Source of the DNA: JAWVFN01 sp963696625
GTDB taxonomy: Bacteria; Actinomycetota; Thermoleophilia; Solirubrobacterales; 70-9
NCBI GenBank assembly: GCA_963696625.1
Contig: CAVOKZ010000030.1
Span: 1 to 64,000 of the forward strand
Length of the DNA stretch: 64,000 nt
Reading direction: 5' to 3'
This document shows, piece by piece, positions 52,039 to 60,437 of the stretch (position 1 is the first letter of the stretch; every line of letters starts with the position of its first letter). The notes below the pieces were generated by a model. That model had not been told where the DNA came from. It did not search any database and worked only from the letters and a program-made list of their open reading frames with translations. Position numbers and translations under genes: made by a program.

Positions 52039-54254
52039 GGAGTGATGCCGCCGCTGCCGGGGTCGACCGGCGGCGGCGCCGGGGCGGGCGCGGGGGCTGG
52101 GCTGGGCGCCGGTTTCTGGCCCTTGCCCGGGGCGTAGGCGCCGCTGTCGTTGCCGCCGCCGTTGTTCTCGTCCTCGGTCGCGTCCTCTTCGGTCGTCGTC
52201 GTCTCCTCGGTGGAGGTGCAGGAGAGCGAACCCGAACCCGTGTCGCTGCCCAGGTCGCTCACCGAGTCGGTCGTGCAGGAGCTCGAGCCCGACGACGAGG
52301 TGTGCGCCCCGTGGAATGAGATCAGCGTCGGCAGGGTCTCGGGCACCGGGAACTCGGGGCAGTTATCGCCCTGGGCGGCCTCCATGAACGAGCGCCAGAT
52401 CGGCCCGGACGTGGGGCCGCCGAATCCGGTGCTCTCGCGCGAGAGCGGGTGCCCGGTCCACACGGCGGTCGAATAGAGCGGTGTGTAGCCGACGAACCAG
52501 GCGTCGGAAAGGTCTTCTGAGGTGCCGGTCTTGCCGGCCGCCGGGCAACCGATGTCCGTGTAGCCCGCGCCGGTTCCGTGGGTGATCACGCCTTCGAGGA
52601 TCTTGGTGACCGTGTAGGCCTGCCCGGCGGTGAGCACGCGCTTGCCCTCGTCCGTGCTCGGCTCTTCGACGGCTCCATCGGGGAAGACGACCCTGCTGAT
52701 CGCCGTCGGGTCGTGGTGGATGCCGCCGCTGGCGAGCGTCGCATAGGCGTCGGCCTGCTCGAGCGGGGTGACTCCGATGCTGAGTCCGCCGATCGCATCG
52801 GCCGGCGGGATGAAGCAGCGCGGTCCCTCCTTGCAGGGAGTGGTGCCCCCGTCCTTGATCCCGAGCGGCGAGGTGATCCCCATGTCGTAGGCGGTGCTGG
52901 CGATGTCGTCGAGACCGACGTCGAGTCCGAGCTTGGCGAAGATCACGTTGACCGACTCCCAGGTCGCCGCGGTCAGAGGCATGACGCCGCCGCCCTCCTC
53001 GGCGTTGTTGACCTCCCACGTTGTGCCGTCGATATCCAGCCTCGCCGGCGAGGTGCCGTCGTAGTAGGTGGTGTCGGGGTTGACCCCCTCCTTGATCGCC
53101 GCCGTGAGGTCGTAGACCTTGAACGAGGAGCCCGGCTGGCGCTGGGCGTGGGCCGCGAAGTTGAACTGGCTTTCCGCCGAGTAGCGCTGGCTCGAAGCCA
53201 GGGCGACGATCTCCCCGTTCGAGGGGTCGACCGATGCCAGCGCCGAGGCCGGGCCGCCGCCCTCCGAGCAGACCGAGCACGAGTCGACCGCCTCCTGCGC
53301 CGCCGCCTGCAGCTCCGGTTCGATCGTCGTATAGACCTTGAGCCCGCCGTTGCGAACCGTGTTGACGCCGTACTTGTCGATCAGCTGCTGCTCGACATAG
53401 TCGAAGACGTAGGGCTCTTTGACCTCGGTGTACTTGTCGCCGGGGTTGAGCTCGATCGGCCGGCGCTTGGTCTCGTCTGCCTCGTCGTCTGAGATGTAGC
53501 CCTGGTCGGCCATCCTGTCGAGCACCTCGTTGCGGCGCTCGAGCGCCCCCGAGGGGTTGATCAGCGGGTTGAATGCCGACGGCGACTGCGGCAAGCCGGC
53601 CAGCAGGGCGGACTGGGCCAGGTCGAGCTTCTTGGCCGAGATCGCGAAGTAGATCTGGGCCGCGGCCTCGACGCCGACCGCGGTGCGCCCCTCGACCGTC
53701 CCATAGGAGGCGCTGTTGAGGTACTGGTCGAGGATCTCCTGCTTGGAGTACTTGTCCTCGAGCTTCTCGGCGATCGCGGCCTCGCGGATCTTGCGCTCGA
53801 GGTCGCGCTGGGGGTCGGTGATGTAGCGGTTGCGCGCGAGCTGCTGGGTGATCGTCGAACCGCCCTCCTTGGTCTCGCCCGCCTCGAGGTTGTTGACGGC
53901 CGCGCGGATGATGCCCTCGGGGTCGACGCCGCCGTGGTCGTAGAAGCGCGAGTCCTCGATCGCGACCGTTGCGTTCTGGAGATCCTCGGGGATCTTGTCG
54001 AGGGTGATCGGCGTGCTGGCGACGTCGGACTGGATGAAGCCGAGCTTCGAGCCGTCGGCCGCGTAGATCACGGAGTTGGCGCCCTCGGTGGTCGGCTGTG
54101 GATCGTCCGGGACCTCGGAGGCGATCGCCATCACCCAGACGCCGAAGAACATCGCCCCGAGCGCCACCAGGGCGCCGAGGATCACCATCGCCAGCAGAAA
54201 GGGGTTGCGCTTCCTGCCGGAGCGACGGTGCCGTCTGCGGGCACGCGCACTCAT
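52035..54254 (-). CDS. class A penicillin-binding protein (PBP1A-like)
   Basis: Bifunctional peptidoglycan glycosyltransferase and transpeptidase. Seen: basic cytoplasmic tail, one membrane helix near residue 20-45, GT51 motifs AIEDSRFYDHGGVDPEGIIR and GGSTITQQLARNRYI, then the transpeptidase SxxK in QRQPGSSFKVYDLTAA, SVN in WESVNVIFAKLG, and KTGT in CPAAGKTGTSEDLSDAWFVG. The C-terminus is a long Ser/Thr/Pro-rich extracellular tail with several Cys. 739 residues, ATG 54254, intact. Confidence 0.95.
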   Translation of the reverse strand: MSARARRRHRRSGRKRNPFLLAMVILGALVALGAMFFGVWVMAIASEVPDDPQPTTEGANSVIYAADGSKLGFIQSDVASTPITLDKIPEDLQNATVAIEDSRFYDHGGVDPEGIIRAAVNNLEAGETKEGGSTITQQLARNRYITDPQRDLERKIREAAIAEKLEDKYSKQEILDQYLNSASYGTVEGRTAVGVEAAAQIYFAISAKKLDLAQSALLAGLPQSPSAFNPLINPSGALERRNEVLDRMADQGYISDDEADETKRRPIELNPGDKYTEVKEPYVFDYVEQQLIDKYGVNTVRNGGLKVYTTIEPELQAAAQEAVDSCSVCSEGGGPASALASVDPSNGEIVALASSQRYSAESQFNFAAHAQRQPGSSFKVYDLTAAIKEGVNPDTTYYDGTSPARLDIDGTTWEVNNAEEGGGVMPLTAATWESVNVIFAKLGLDVGLDDIASTAYDMGITSPLGIKDGGTTPCKEGPRCFIPPADAIGGLSIGVTPLEQADAYATLASGGIHHDPTAISRVVFPDGAVEEPSTDEGKRVLTAGQAYTVTKILEGVITHGTGAGYTDIGCPAAGKTGTSEDLSDAWFVGYTPLYSTAVWTGHPLSRESTGFGGPTSGPIWRSFMEAAQGDNCPEFPVPETLPTLISFHGAHTSSSGSSSCTTDSVSDLGSDTGSGSLSCTSTEETTTTEEDATEDENNGGGNDSGAYAPGKGQKPAPSPAPAPAPAPPPVDPGSGGITP

Positions 54255-54328
54255 ACAGGCAAAAAGGGTAGCGGGGTCAAGTTGAGGCGACCGGGGTAAG
54301 ACTTCAGTCCGACCCCGGTCTTCCTCCC

Positions 54329-55120
54329 TCAGGCAGGTTCGGTTGCGCCGAGCAAGCCGGCCTTCCGCAGGGCCGACTGGGCCGACTCGCGCAGCTCGGC
54401 CTCCTGGGCATCGCGCGCCTTGGCGGTGTCGCGGTCGGCCCTGAACTCGAGCCGGGCGCCGTCGACCACGTTGAGCTCGGTGAGGCGCACCTCTCCAGCG
54501 CCGGCCCCTTCGATCGCGGTCCGGGCCGCGTCGAGGTCGGTTCCGGGCGGGACCCAGATCGAGACCACCGTCGGCGCCCTCGCGCTCCCGACCGAGTTGT
54601 TGACGACCCCGTTCGAGGTCAGGTGCTCGTTGGGGATCACGACCATCTCGCCGTTGCCGGCGTCGATCGAGGTGAAGCTGAGGCCGATGTCGGCGACCCT
54701 GCCCTCGCGCTCGGCGATCGTGACCAGGTCGCCGATCCGCACGGGCTGGGTGATCGCGATCACGACTCCGGCCACCGCGTTGGCGATCACCTGGCGCCCG
54801 GCGTAGCCGACGACCAGCCCGAGGACGGCGGTCGAGGCGAGGATCCCGGTCGCCAGCCGCTTGATCTCGGCGAACTGGCTCAAGGCCAGCGCAGCGCCGA
54901 TCAGGATGATCACGACGAAGAGGAGCCGCCTCAGCAGGCGCAGCCGGGTTCGGGCTTCGCGCGAGAATACGTTCGTGTCGACTCGCGAGGCGGCGTCCTC
55001 GGCCCGGCCGAATATGACGCGGTCGACGAGCACGGCGATCCCGATCGCGACCAGCATCGTGATCGCGGCCGAGACCTGGTTGCCGTGGGCCTCCCAGAAG
55101 GTTTGGCCTGCGAGCAGCAT
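54329..55120 (-). CDS. MscS-family mechanosensitive channel
   Basis: Small-conductance channel protecting against osmotic downshift. Seen: three hydrophobic segments, pore helix LASTAVLGLVVGYAGRQVIA, NAVAGVVIAITQPVRIGDLV, then the beta domain IGLSFTSIDAGNGEMVVIPN, EHLTSNGVVNNSVGSARAPT. 263 residues, at the short end for the family. The start at 55120 is divergent from the HAD gene. Confidence 0.94.
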   Translation of the reverse strand: MLLAGQTFWEAHGNQVSAAITMLVAIGIAVLVDRVIFGRAEDAASRVDTNVFSREARTRLRLLRRLLFVVIILIGAALALSQFAEIKRLATGILASTAVLGLVVGYAGRQVIANAVAGVVIAITQPVRIGDLVTIAEREGRVADIGLSFTSIDAGNGEMVVIPNEHLTSNGVVNNSVGSARAPTVVSIWVPPGTDLDAARTAIEGAGAGEVRLTELNVVDGARLEFRADRDTAKARDAQEAELRESAQSALRKAGLLGATEPA

Positions 55121-55146
55121 CGATTTGCCAGCCTATCGGCGGATAT

Positions 55147-55207
55147 GGGCCATTCATGGAGAACCCTCGACCGCCGCGAGCGGACGCGAAGCGGAGGAGG
55201 CGGCGGT
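55147..55207 (+). repeat. 61-bp dispersed repeat, copy B
   Basis: Starts GGGCCATTCATGGAGAAC and ends GGAGGAGGCGGCGGT. It differs from copy A at five positions, three of them adjacent. It ends with a GGAGG Shine-Dalgarno-like block and the last base is the first of the TTG start proposed for the HAD gene. Confidence 0.88.
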
Positions 55208-55842
55208 TGAGGCCGGCGACCAGGGTCGTCTTCCTCGATGCGCTCGGCACACTCGTCGAGCTCGAGCCTCCATGGGTTCATCTGCGCGAATTCGTGCCGG
55301 ATCGGATCTCAGACGAGACCCTGGTCGCGGCGGTGCGCGCCGAGATGGCCTACTACCGAGCCCACGCCGCCGAGGGCCGCGACCAGGCCTCGCTCGCCGA
55401 TCTGCGCCGGCGCTGCGCCAAGCTGATCACCCGCGAGCTGGGCGCCGAGGTCACGGTCGAGCAGCTCCTGGCCTCGGTTCGGTTCGACGCCTACCCGGAT
55501 TCCTCGCCGGCGCTGGCGGAGCTGCGCGAGCTCGGCGTCAAGCTCTTCGTTGTCTCCAATTGGGACGTCTCGCTGCACACGGTGCTCGAGCGCACCGGGC
55601 TCTCGGGCCTGCTCGACGGCACCGTCACCTCGGCCGAGGCCGGCGCGAGCAAGCCCGACCCGGCCGTCTTCGAGACGACGCTCGAGCTCTCCGGATGCGA
55701 GGCGGCCGAGGCGCTGCACGTCGGCGACACTCCCGCCGAGGACGTCGCGGGCGCGGCCGCCGCCGGCATCCGCGCGCTGCTGATCGACCGCGGCGGGCAC
55801 GGCGATATCGCGACGCTGCGGGAGATCAGCGAGCATCTCTGA
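55207..55842 (+). CDS. HAD-superfamily hydrolase
   Basis: Phosphatase-like enzyme of the HAD fold. Seen: motif I VVFLDALGTLVEL, cap region with REFVPDRISDETLVAAVRAE, motif II VVSNWDVSLHTVLE, motif III GASKPDPAVFE, motif IV ALHVGDTPAEDVAGAAAAGI. In motif I the usual second Asp (DxDGT) is missing (DALGT), as in REG-2-like members, so classic phosphatase activity is doubtful. TTG at 55207 is chosen because a GGAGG lies 8 bases upstream and homology starts just after; ATG at 55156 would translate the dispersed repeat. 211 residues; 4 bases before the next gene. Confidence 0.8.
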   Translation: MRPATRVVFLDALGTLVELEPPWVHLREFVPDRISDETLVAAVRAEMAYYRAHAAEGRDQASLADLRRRCAKLITRELGAEVTVEQLLASVRFDAYPDSSPALAELRELGVKLFVVSNWDVSLHTVLERTGLSGLLDGTVTSAEAGASKPDPAVFETTLELSGCEAAEALHVGDTPAEDVAGAAAAGIRALLIDRGGHGDIATLREISEHL

Positions 55843-55846
55843 CCCC

Positions 55847-57079
55847 GTGGAGCCCACCGCCCCCATCGAGAGGCCCTTCTACCGTTTCGTCGGCGCCGCG
55901 ATCGACGACGGTCTCTGGTTCGCCGCCTTCCTCTTCTCCCTCACTTTCGTGCCCGCGGACGCTTCAGCTGAGGTCTTCGGAATCCTCGTCCTCGTCTTCG
56001 CCTCGCTCTGGCTCAACTACTTCACCTACTGCGAGACGAAGTGGGGGATGACGATGGGCAAGCGCGTGCTCGGGCTGCGCGTGCTCGCCGGGGACGAAAG
56101 CAAGGCGACCTTCGGGGCCTGCTCGATCCGCAACCTGCTGCGGCCGGTCGATTACCTGCTGATCGGGCCGATCATGATCGCGACCACCGGACGCCACCAG
56201 CGGCTCGGCGACAAGCTCGGTGACACGATCGTCGTCCGCGAGCGCCAGCCCTACGCCCCCGATTCGCAGAAGCGCGCGGCGGCCCGCAGTCCCGAGGCCG
56301 AGGCCGAGGACGTCCCCCTGACCGACCGCGAGCACAAGCCGCTGACGGTGGGCGCCGATCCTCCTCCCGCGGCGGTAGCGCGGACGCCGGCGCTCGGCGA
56401 CGGGTTTCCCTACGGGACCTGGTCGGCCCGCACCACCTTCTGGGGTCTGCTCGCCGGGCTCTTCCTCGCGGTCTTCATCGCGCCGCTGCTGGTGCTGCCT
56501 TTCGACCCCGACTTCTCCTCGCTCGGAGCGACGCTCGCCGCCCAGGTGCTGCTGACCGCGGCGCTGCTCGGGACCGCGATCTACATCGCTCGCCGCCCCG
56601 AGCCGCTCGCCGACTACCGAGCCGCGCTGCGCCGCCTCGGCTGGCGCTCGTTCAAGCCGATGGCGATCGCGAAGATGTTCGGGGTGCTGTTCGCCTTCTA
56701 CGTCGTGATCTTGCTCTACTCGACCTTCGTCACGACCCCGGAGCAGGAGGACATCGGCTCCGACCTCGGCCTCGACCGCGGCATCCTCCTCGCCTCGATC
56801 GTGGTGTTCCTGATCTGCGTCGTCGCGCCGATCGCCGAGGAGACCTTCTTCCGCGGCTTCCTCTACGGCGGCTTCCGCCAGCGGCTGTCGCGGATCCCGG
56901 CGGCCTCGATCTCGGGTCTCATCTTCGGCCTCGTCCACGCCCCGACCGGAATCACCACCGTGATCCCGCTCGCGGCCCTCGGCATCGGGCTCGCCCTGCT
57001 CTACGAGTGGACCGGCTCGATCTGGCCGGGGATCATCGCCCACGCGATCAACAATTCGCTGGCCCTCGCCGCCAACTGA
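55847..57079 (+). CDS. RDD domain fused to a CPBP (Abi/CAAX protease-like) membrane protein
   Basis: Two membrane domains in one chain. Seen: N-terminal RDD region (RPFYRFVGAAIDDGLWFAAF, FTYCETKWGMTMGKRVLGLR, RHQRLGDKLGDTIVV) to about residue 135, an acidic linker, then about seven further helices with CPBP motifs VAPIAEETFFRGFLYGGFRQ (EExxxR), LIFGLVHAP and IIAHAINNSLAL. All CPBP catalytic residues are present. GTG start at 55847, 410 residues. RDD proteins are linked to transport of small molecules or ions; the fusion is uncommon. Confidence 0.88.
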   Translation: MEPTAPIERPFYRFVGAAIDDGLWFAAFLFSLTFVPADASAEVFGILVLVFASLWLNYFTYCETKWGMTMGKRVLGLRVLAGDESKATFGACSIRNLLRPVDYLLIGPIMIATTGRHQRLGDKLGDTIVVRERQPYAPDSQKRAAARSPEAEAEDVPLTDREHKPLTVGADPPPAAVARTPALGDGFPYGTWSARTTFWGLLAGLFLAVFIAPLLVLPFDPDFSSLGATLAAQVLLTAALLGTAIYIARRPEPLADYRAALRRLGWRSFKPMAIAKMFGVLFAFYVVILLYSTFVTTPEQEDIGSDLGLDRGILLASIVVFLICVVAPIAEETFFRGFLYGGFRQRLSRIPAASISGLIFGLVHAPTGITTVIPLAALGIGLALLYEWTGSIWPGIIAHAINNSLALAAN

Positions 57080-57121
57080 GCCCCCTCAAGACCCTGGGCG
57101 ATGCTTGATCGAGCAGGTAAC

Positions 57122-58069
57122 ATGCGCGCCCGCATGATTCGCCACCGGATCAAGGGTGCGTTGTGCGTCGGGGTAGCAGCGAGTGCCTTCCTGGCCCTCG
57201 CCCCCGCCGCGCACGCCGACTCGCTCGAGCTGACGCTATCGGGGAGGGGCCTGAAGAATCAGGTCGCCTCGATCGCCGGCACCGTCAACGTCACCGGCCA
57301 GCTCAGCAATCCGGGCGGCCCCGGCGTCCCGGTCACCGTCACCGTTGACGTCGGCGGCGAGGAGATCATCAAGCGCGAGATCCTGACCCAGACCCAGGGC
57401 AACTTCACGATCCCGATCGAGGTCAATCGCTGCTGCCAGTACCGGATCAGCGCGACCGCGACGCCTCCCGCGGGGCCGGTGACGAAGACCACCGCCTTCA
57501 ACGTCGGCGGCATCCCCAAGCTCCACAATGGCAGCACCGGCCCGAAGGTCGCGCTCTTCCACAAGGTGCTGCGCGATCAGGGCTACTTCGTTCGCGGCAA
57601 CAAGAAGTTCGGCTCGAGCACGCGCCTCGCGATCCTCGCCTTCCGCAAGGTCAACAATCTGAAGCGCAGCGAGTCCTACACGAGGAGCATCTTCCGGACG
57701 CTGCTGATGGGCAAGGGCGCCTTCCCCCTCCAGCACCCCGAGGACGGCAAGCACGTCGAGTCCGACCTCTCGCGCCAGGTTCTCGTCCTCGCCGAGGGGG
57801 GCAAGCCGAAGTACACGTTCCCGATCTCGTCGGGCACATCGGCGACGCCGACGGTGACCGGCAAGTTCAGCTTCTATATGAAGACCCCGGGCTACAACGC
57901 GAAGCGCATGTACTACTCCGCCTACTTCATCCGCGGCTATGCGACCCACGGCTACAACCCGGTGCCGAACTACCCGGCGAGCCACGGCTGCCTGCGTAAC
58001 CCGATTGCCGATTCAGTCTTCATCTACAACTGGATCAACATCGGCGACACGATCTACGTCTACCACTAG
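57122..58069 (+). CDS. secreted L,D-transpeptidase with peptidoglycan-binding module
   Basis: Crosslinks peptidoglycan. Seen: signal peptide ending near APAAHADS, an Ig-like beta domain (VTVTVDVGGEEIIKREILTQ), a peptidoglycan-binding helix bundle (GPKVALFHKVLRDQGYFVRG, FGSSTRLAILAFRKVNNLKR), then the YkuD domain with LSRQVLVLAEGGKPKYTFPI and the active site ATHGYNPVPNYPASHGCLRN (His, Cys). ATG 57122 or 57134 possible; both give the signal peptide. About 315 residues, intact. Confidence 0.93.
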   Translation: MRARMIRHRIKGALCVGVAASAFLALAPAAHADSLELTLSGRGLKNQVASIAGTVNVTGQLSNPGGPGVPVTVTVDVGGEEIIKREILTQTQGNFTIPIEVNRCCQYRISATATPPAGPVTKTTAFNVGGIPKLHNGSTGPKVALFHKVLRDQGYFVRGNKKFGSSTRLAILAFRKVNNLKRSESYTRSIFRTLLMGKGAFPLQHPEDGKHVESDLSRQVLVLAEGGKPKYTFPISSGTSATPTVTGKFSFYMKTPGYNAKRMYYSAYFIRGYATHGYNPVPNYPASHGCLRNPIADSVFIYNWINIGDTIYVYH

Positions 58070-58095
58070 GTCGCGTCCCCGATAGGCTCGCCCCG

Positions 58096-58548
58096 GTGAG
58101 CGAGCAGAGCCTGCGAATCGGCCTCTTCGTCTTCGGCGGCATCAACCTCGCCCTCGGCCTGGTGATGATGCTCGCGCCGGGCTTCTTCTTCGACAACATC
58201 GGCACCTACGGGCTGCGCAACGATCACTTCATCGGGGACCTCGGCAGCTTCCACATCGCCGCCGGCGCCGGGCTGCTCTACTCGATCCGCCGCCCGAGCT
58301 GGCGGGCGCCGCTGCTCTACGTGTCGGCGGCCTGGTACGCGCTCCACGCGATCAACCACCTGTTCGACATCGGCGAGGACAACGAGGGCGATGGGCGCGG
58401 CATCGCCGACACGGTGCTGCTCGCGGTCGGCGCCGCCGCGCTCTACTACCTCGCCCGCGCCGCTGACCGCGGCGAGCCGGGCAGCGGCCTCTCCGAGCCA
58501 CCGCGCGGCCTGCCCCCGCGGCCGTCGGACTACCCGCCCGGGGACTAG
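58096..58548 (+). CDS. small four-helix membrane protein, function unknown
   Basis: 150 residues, GTG start. Seen: four hydrophobic segments (FVFGGINLALGLVMMLAPGF; FHIAAGAGLLYSI; APLLYVSAAWYALHAINHLF; ADTVLLAVGAAALYYLA) with a conserved-looking HAINHLFDI and a Pro-rich cytoplasmic end. It resembles small DUF4345/DUF4383-type proteins in size and layout but is not assigned. The stop is just before the IS1595 element. Confidence 0.7.
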   Translation: MSEQSLRIGLFVFGGINLALGLVMMLAPGFFFDNIGTYGLRNDHFIGDLGSFHIAAGAGLLYSIRRPSWRAPLLYVSAAWYALHAINHLFDIGEDNEGDGRGIADTVLLAVGAAALYYLARAADRGEPGSGLSEPPRGLPPRPSDYPPGD

Positions 58549-58554
58549 ATGAGT

Positions 58555-59555
58555 GATGCGTATCCGGTTCGCTCCATCCGGCCATTGCCGTAGCTTCGGC
58601 CGCATGGCGCGGCTGGCATACCCTCGAACCATCATGGAGTTCCAGGAGCGCTTTGCGACCGAGGAGGCCTGCCGCGAGTACCTGTTCGCCTCGCGCTGGC
58701 CGCAAGGCTTCGTCTGCCCGGGGTGCGGTGGCGGGCGGGCGGGCGCCGAGACGCGCCGGCATCTGTGGGTCTGCACGAGCTGCGGCCAGCAAAGCTCGGT
58801 CACGGCGGGGACGGTCATGCACGGCACCCGCACGCCGCTGCGGGCGTGGTTTTGGGCGGCCTACCTGGTGGCCACCCATCACCCGGGAATCTCGGCCAAG
58901 CAGCTCCAGCGCCAGCTCGGGCTCTCGCGCTATGAGACCGCCTGGCTGATACTCCAGAAGCTGCGACGGGCAATGATCGCGCCCGAGCGCTCGCGGCTCA
59001 CGCGTGAGGTCGAGATCGACGAGTTCTACCTTGGTGGGCACGAGGAAGGCCTCAAAGGCGGGCGCGAGCGCGGCAAGAAGGCGCTTTGCGGGGTTGCGAT
59101 CGAGGTCCGTGGCGCCGGCTCGGGGCGACTGCGCCTCGGCGTTCTGCCTGATGCATCCGGTCCCTCGCTGCTGGACTTCACCAAGGCAACGACGGAGCCT
59201 GGTGCAACCGTTCATACCGACGGTCTTCAGTCCTACAAGACCTTGGCCAAGAACGGCTATCGACACCGGCGCAGGCCACAGAGCACCGCCGGGCCGGGCG
59301 AGCAACTGCTACCGCGAGCCCACCGGGCGATCTCGAACCTGAAGGCTTGGATGGACGGCACCCATCGAGGCGTCTCTGATCGGCACCTGGCCGTCTACCT
59401 CGATGAGTACGTCTTTCGTCACAACCGGCGGGTCACGCCGATGGCCGCCTTCCAGACCCTGCTCGGCCTCAGCGCCGTTCACGAGCCCACCACCTATGCC
59501 CAGATCACCGATCAAGAGGCCGCATGACTAGCTTGGAGTCAACCGGATACGCATC
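58555..59555 (+). mobile_element. IS1595-family insertion sequence
   Basis: 1001 bp, terminal inverted repeats starting GATGCGTATCCGGTT with CTCCA two bases later at each end. The 8-bp AGATGAGT flanks both sides (58547-58554 and 59556-59563), the expected duplication length for this family. One intact transposase gene. Clean ends and duplication indicate recent insertion. Confidence 0.95.
58604..59527 (+). CDS. IS1595-family transposase
   Basis: 307 residues, ATG 58604. Seen: N-terminal zinc ribbon with two CxxC pairs (FVCPGCGGG, WVCTSCGQQSSVTAGTVMHG), RTPLRAWFWAAYLVATH, HTH region ISAKQLQRQLGLSRYETAW, DDE-type core with EVEIDEFYLGGHEEG, VHTDGLQSYKTLAKNGY and YLDEYVFRHNRR. All three acidic or equivalent positions are present. 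Confidence 0.95.
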   Translation: MARLAYPRTIMEFQERFATEEACREYLFASRWPQGFVCPGCGGGRAGAETRRHLWVCTSCGQQSSVTAGTVMHGTRTPLRAWFWAAYLVATHHPGISAKQLQRQLGLSRYETAWLILQKLRRAMIAPERSRLTREVEIDEFYLGGHEEGLKGGRERGKKALCGVAIEVRGAGSGRLRLGVLPDASGPSLLDFTKATTEPGATVHTDGLQSYKTLAKNGYRHRRRPQSTAGPGEQLLPRAHRAISNLKAWMDGTHRGVSDRHLAVYLDEYVFRHNRRVTPMAAFQTLLGLSAVHEPTTYAQITDQEAA

Positions 59556-59603
59556 AGATGAGTAGTTCCACGACCCCGCACGCTGCCCTGGAACTAATCA
59601 TCT
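59556..59603. repeat. 15-bp inverted repeat at the IS1595 target site
   Basis: AGATGAGTAGTTCCA at 59556-59570 and its near-perfect inverse TGGAACTAATCATCT at 59589-59603 (14 of 15 pair), loop 18 bases. The IS inserted at the outer end of the left arm. No T-run follows, so it is not a clear terminator. Confidence 0.7.
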
Positions 59604-59604
59604 G

Positions 59605-59886
59605 ATGGCGCGGATCTTCCTGGCCGGCGCGGCGGGGGTGATCGGCGATCGCCTGGTTCCGATGCTGCGCGCCGCCGGGGCGAAGAAGCTGATCGCCCAG
59701 AGCATCGCCTTCATCTACGCCCCCGAAGGCCCGATGGTGCAGACGGAGGAGGGTCGCCTGCCCAGCCCGAAAGGGCCGCCGCCGTTCGGCCCGGGGTCCG
59801 CCGCGATGCAGGCGCTCGAGCGTTCGCTGGACTGGAAGCCGCGCCACCCGAGCTGGCGCCAAGGGTTCGCCGAGGCGCTCGGTTAG
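59605..59886 (+). pseudogene. NAD-dependent epimerase/SDR protein with an internal deletion
   Basis: 93 residues. Seen: the Rossmann start MARIFLAGAAGVIGDRLVPM, directly followed by a segment from much later in the family (KKLIAQSIAFIYAPEGPMVQ, SAAMQALERSLDWKPRHPSW). A normal member is near 300 residues, so roughly 200 residues including the YxxxK catalytic motif are gone while the frame is kept. Probably non-functional. Confidence 0.65.
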
Positions 59887-59897
59887 GTTCCCTCGCC

Positions 59898-60437
59898 TTG
59901 TCCGCCGACCTCGAGACCCTGACCGCCGAGCTGCGCGAGCATGCCGTCGTGCGCGGCAAGGTGACGCTCTCGAGCGGCCAGGAGGCCGACTACTACGTCG
60001 ACGCCAAGCGCGCCCTGCTGCGCCCCGCCGCCTACAACGCAGTCGGCGTGCTGCTCGCCGCGGCGGCGATCGACCACGACGCGACCGCAATAGGCGGGAT
60101 GACGATGGGCGCCGACCCGCTCGCTTGCGCGGCGCTCGGCGCTCCCGGCGGCGAGCAGCTCGTCGCCTTCTTCGTCCGCAAGGAACGCAAGGAGCACGGC
60201 CTCCAGCGCTGGATCGAGGGGCCGGTGCTCGAGAAGGGCACCCGCTGCCTCGTGGTCGAAGACGTCGTCACCACCGGCGGATCGACTGTGCGGGCGATCG
60301 AGCGGATCTCCGAGGAAGGCCTCGAGATCGCCGGGACCGTCTGCGTCGTCGACCGCCTGGCCGGCGGCGGCGAAGCGATCGAGGCGGCGGGCGGCGGCCC
60401 GTTTCGGGCGCTGACCACCGTCGAGGAGCTCCTCTAG
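59898..60437 (+). CDS. pyrE: orotate phosphoribosyltransferase
   Basis: Converts orotate and PRPP to OMP in pyrimidine synthesis. Seen: VRGKVTLSSGQEADYYVDAK, ALLRPAAYNAVGVLLAAAAI, IGGMTMGADPLACAALGA, FVRKERKEHGLQRWIEGPVL, and the PRPP loop CLVVEDVVTTGGSTVRAIER. 179 residues, start TTG 59898. It overlaps the convergent lipoprotein gene by four bases. No other pyrimidine genes are visible nearby. Confidence 0.96.
   Translation: MSADLETLTAELREHAVVRGKVTLSSGQEADYYVDAKRALLRPAAYNAVGVLLAAAAIDHDATAIGGMTMGADPLACAALGAPGGEQLVAFFVRKERKEHGLQRWIEGPVLEKGTRCLVVEDVVTTGGSTVRAIERISEEGLEIAGTVCVVDRLAGGGEAIEAAGGGPFRALTTVEELL

Noticed and set aside
54255..55250. N-terminal extension of the penicillin-binding protein
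   Set aside because: The open frame continues upstream but lies antisense to nothing functional in that frame; the same strand encodes MscS in another frame. The PBP's basic tail and membrane helix start at 54254.
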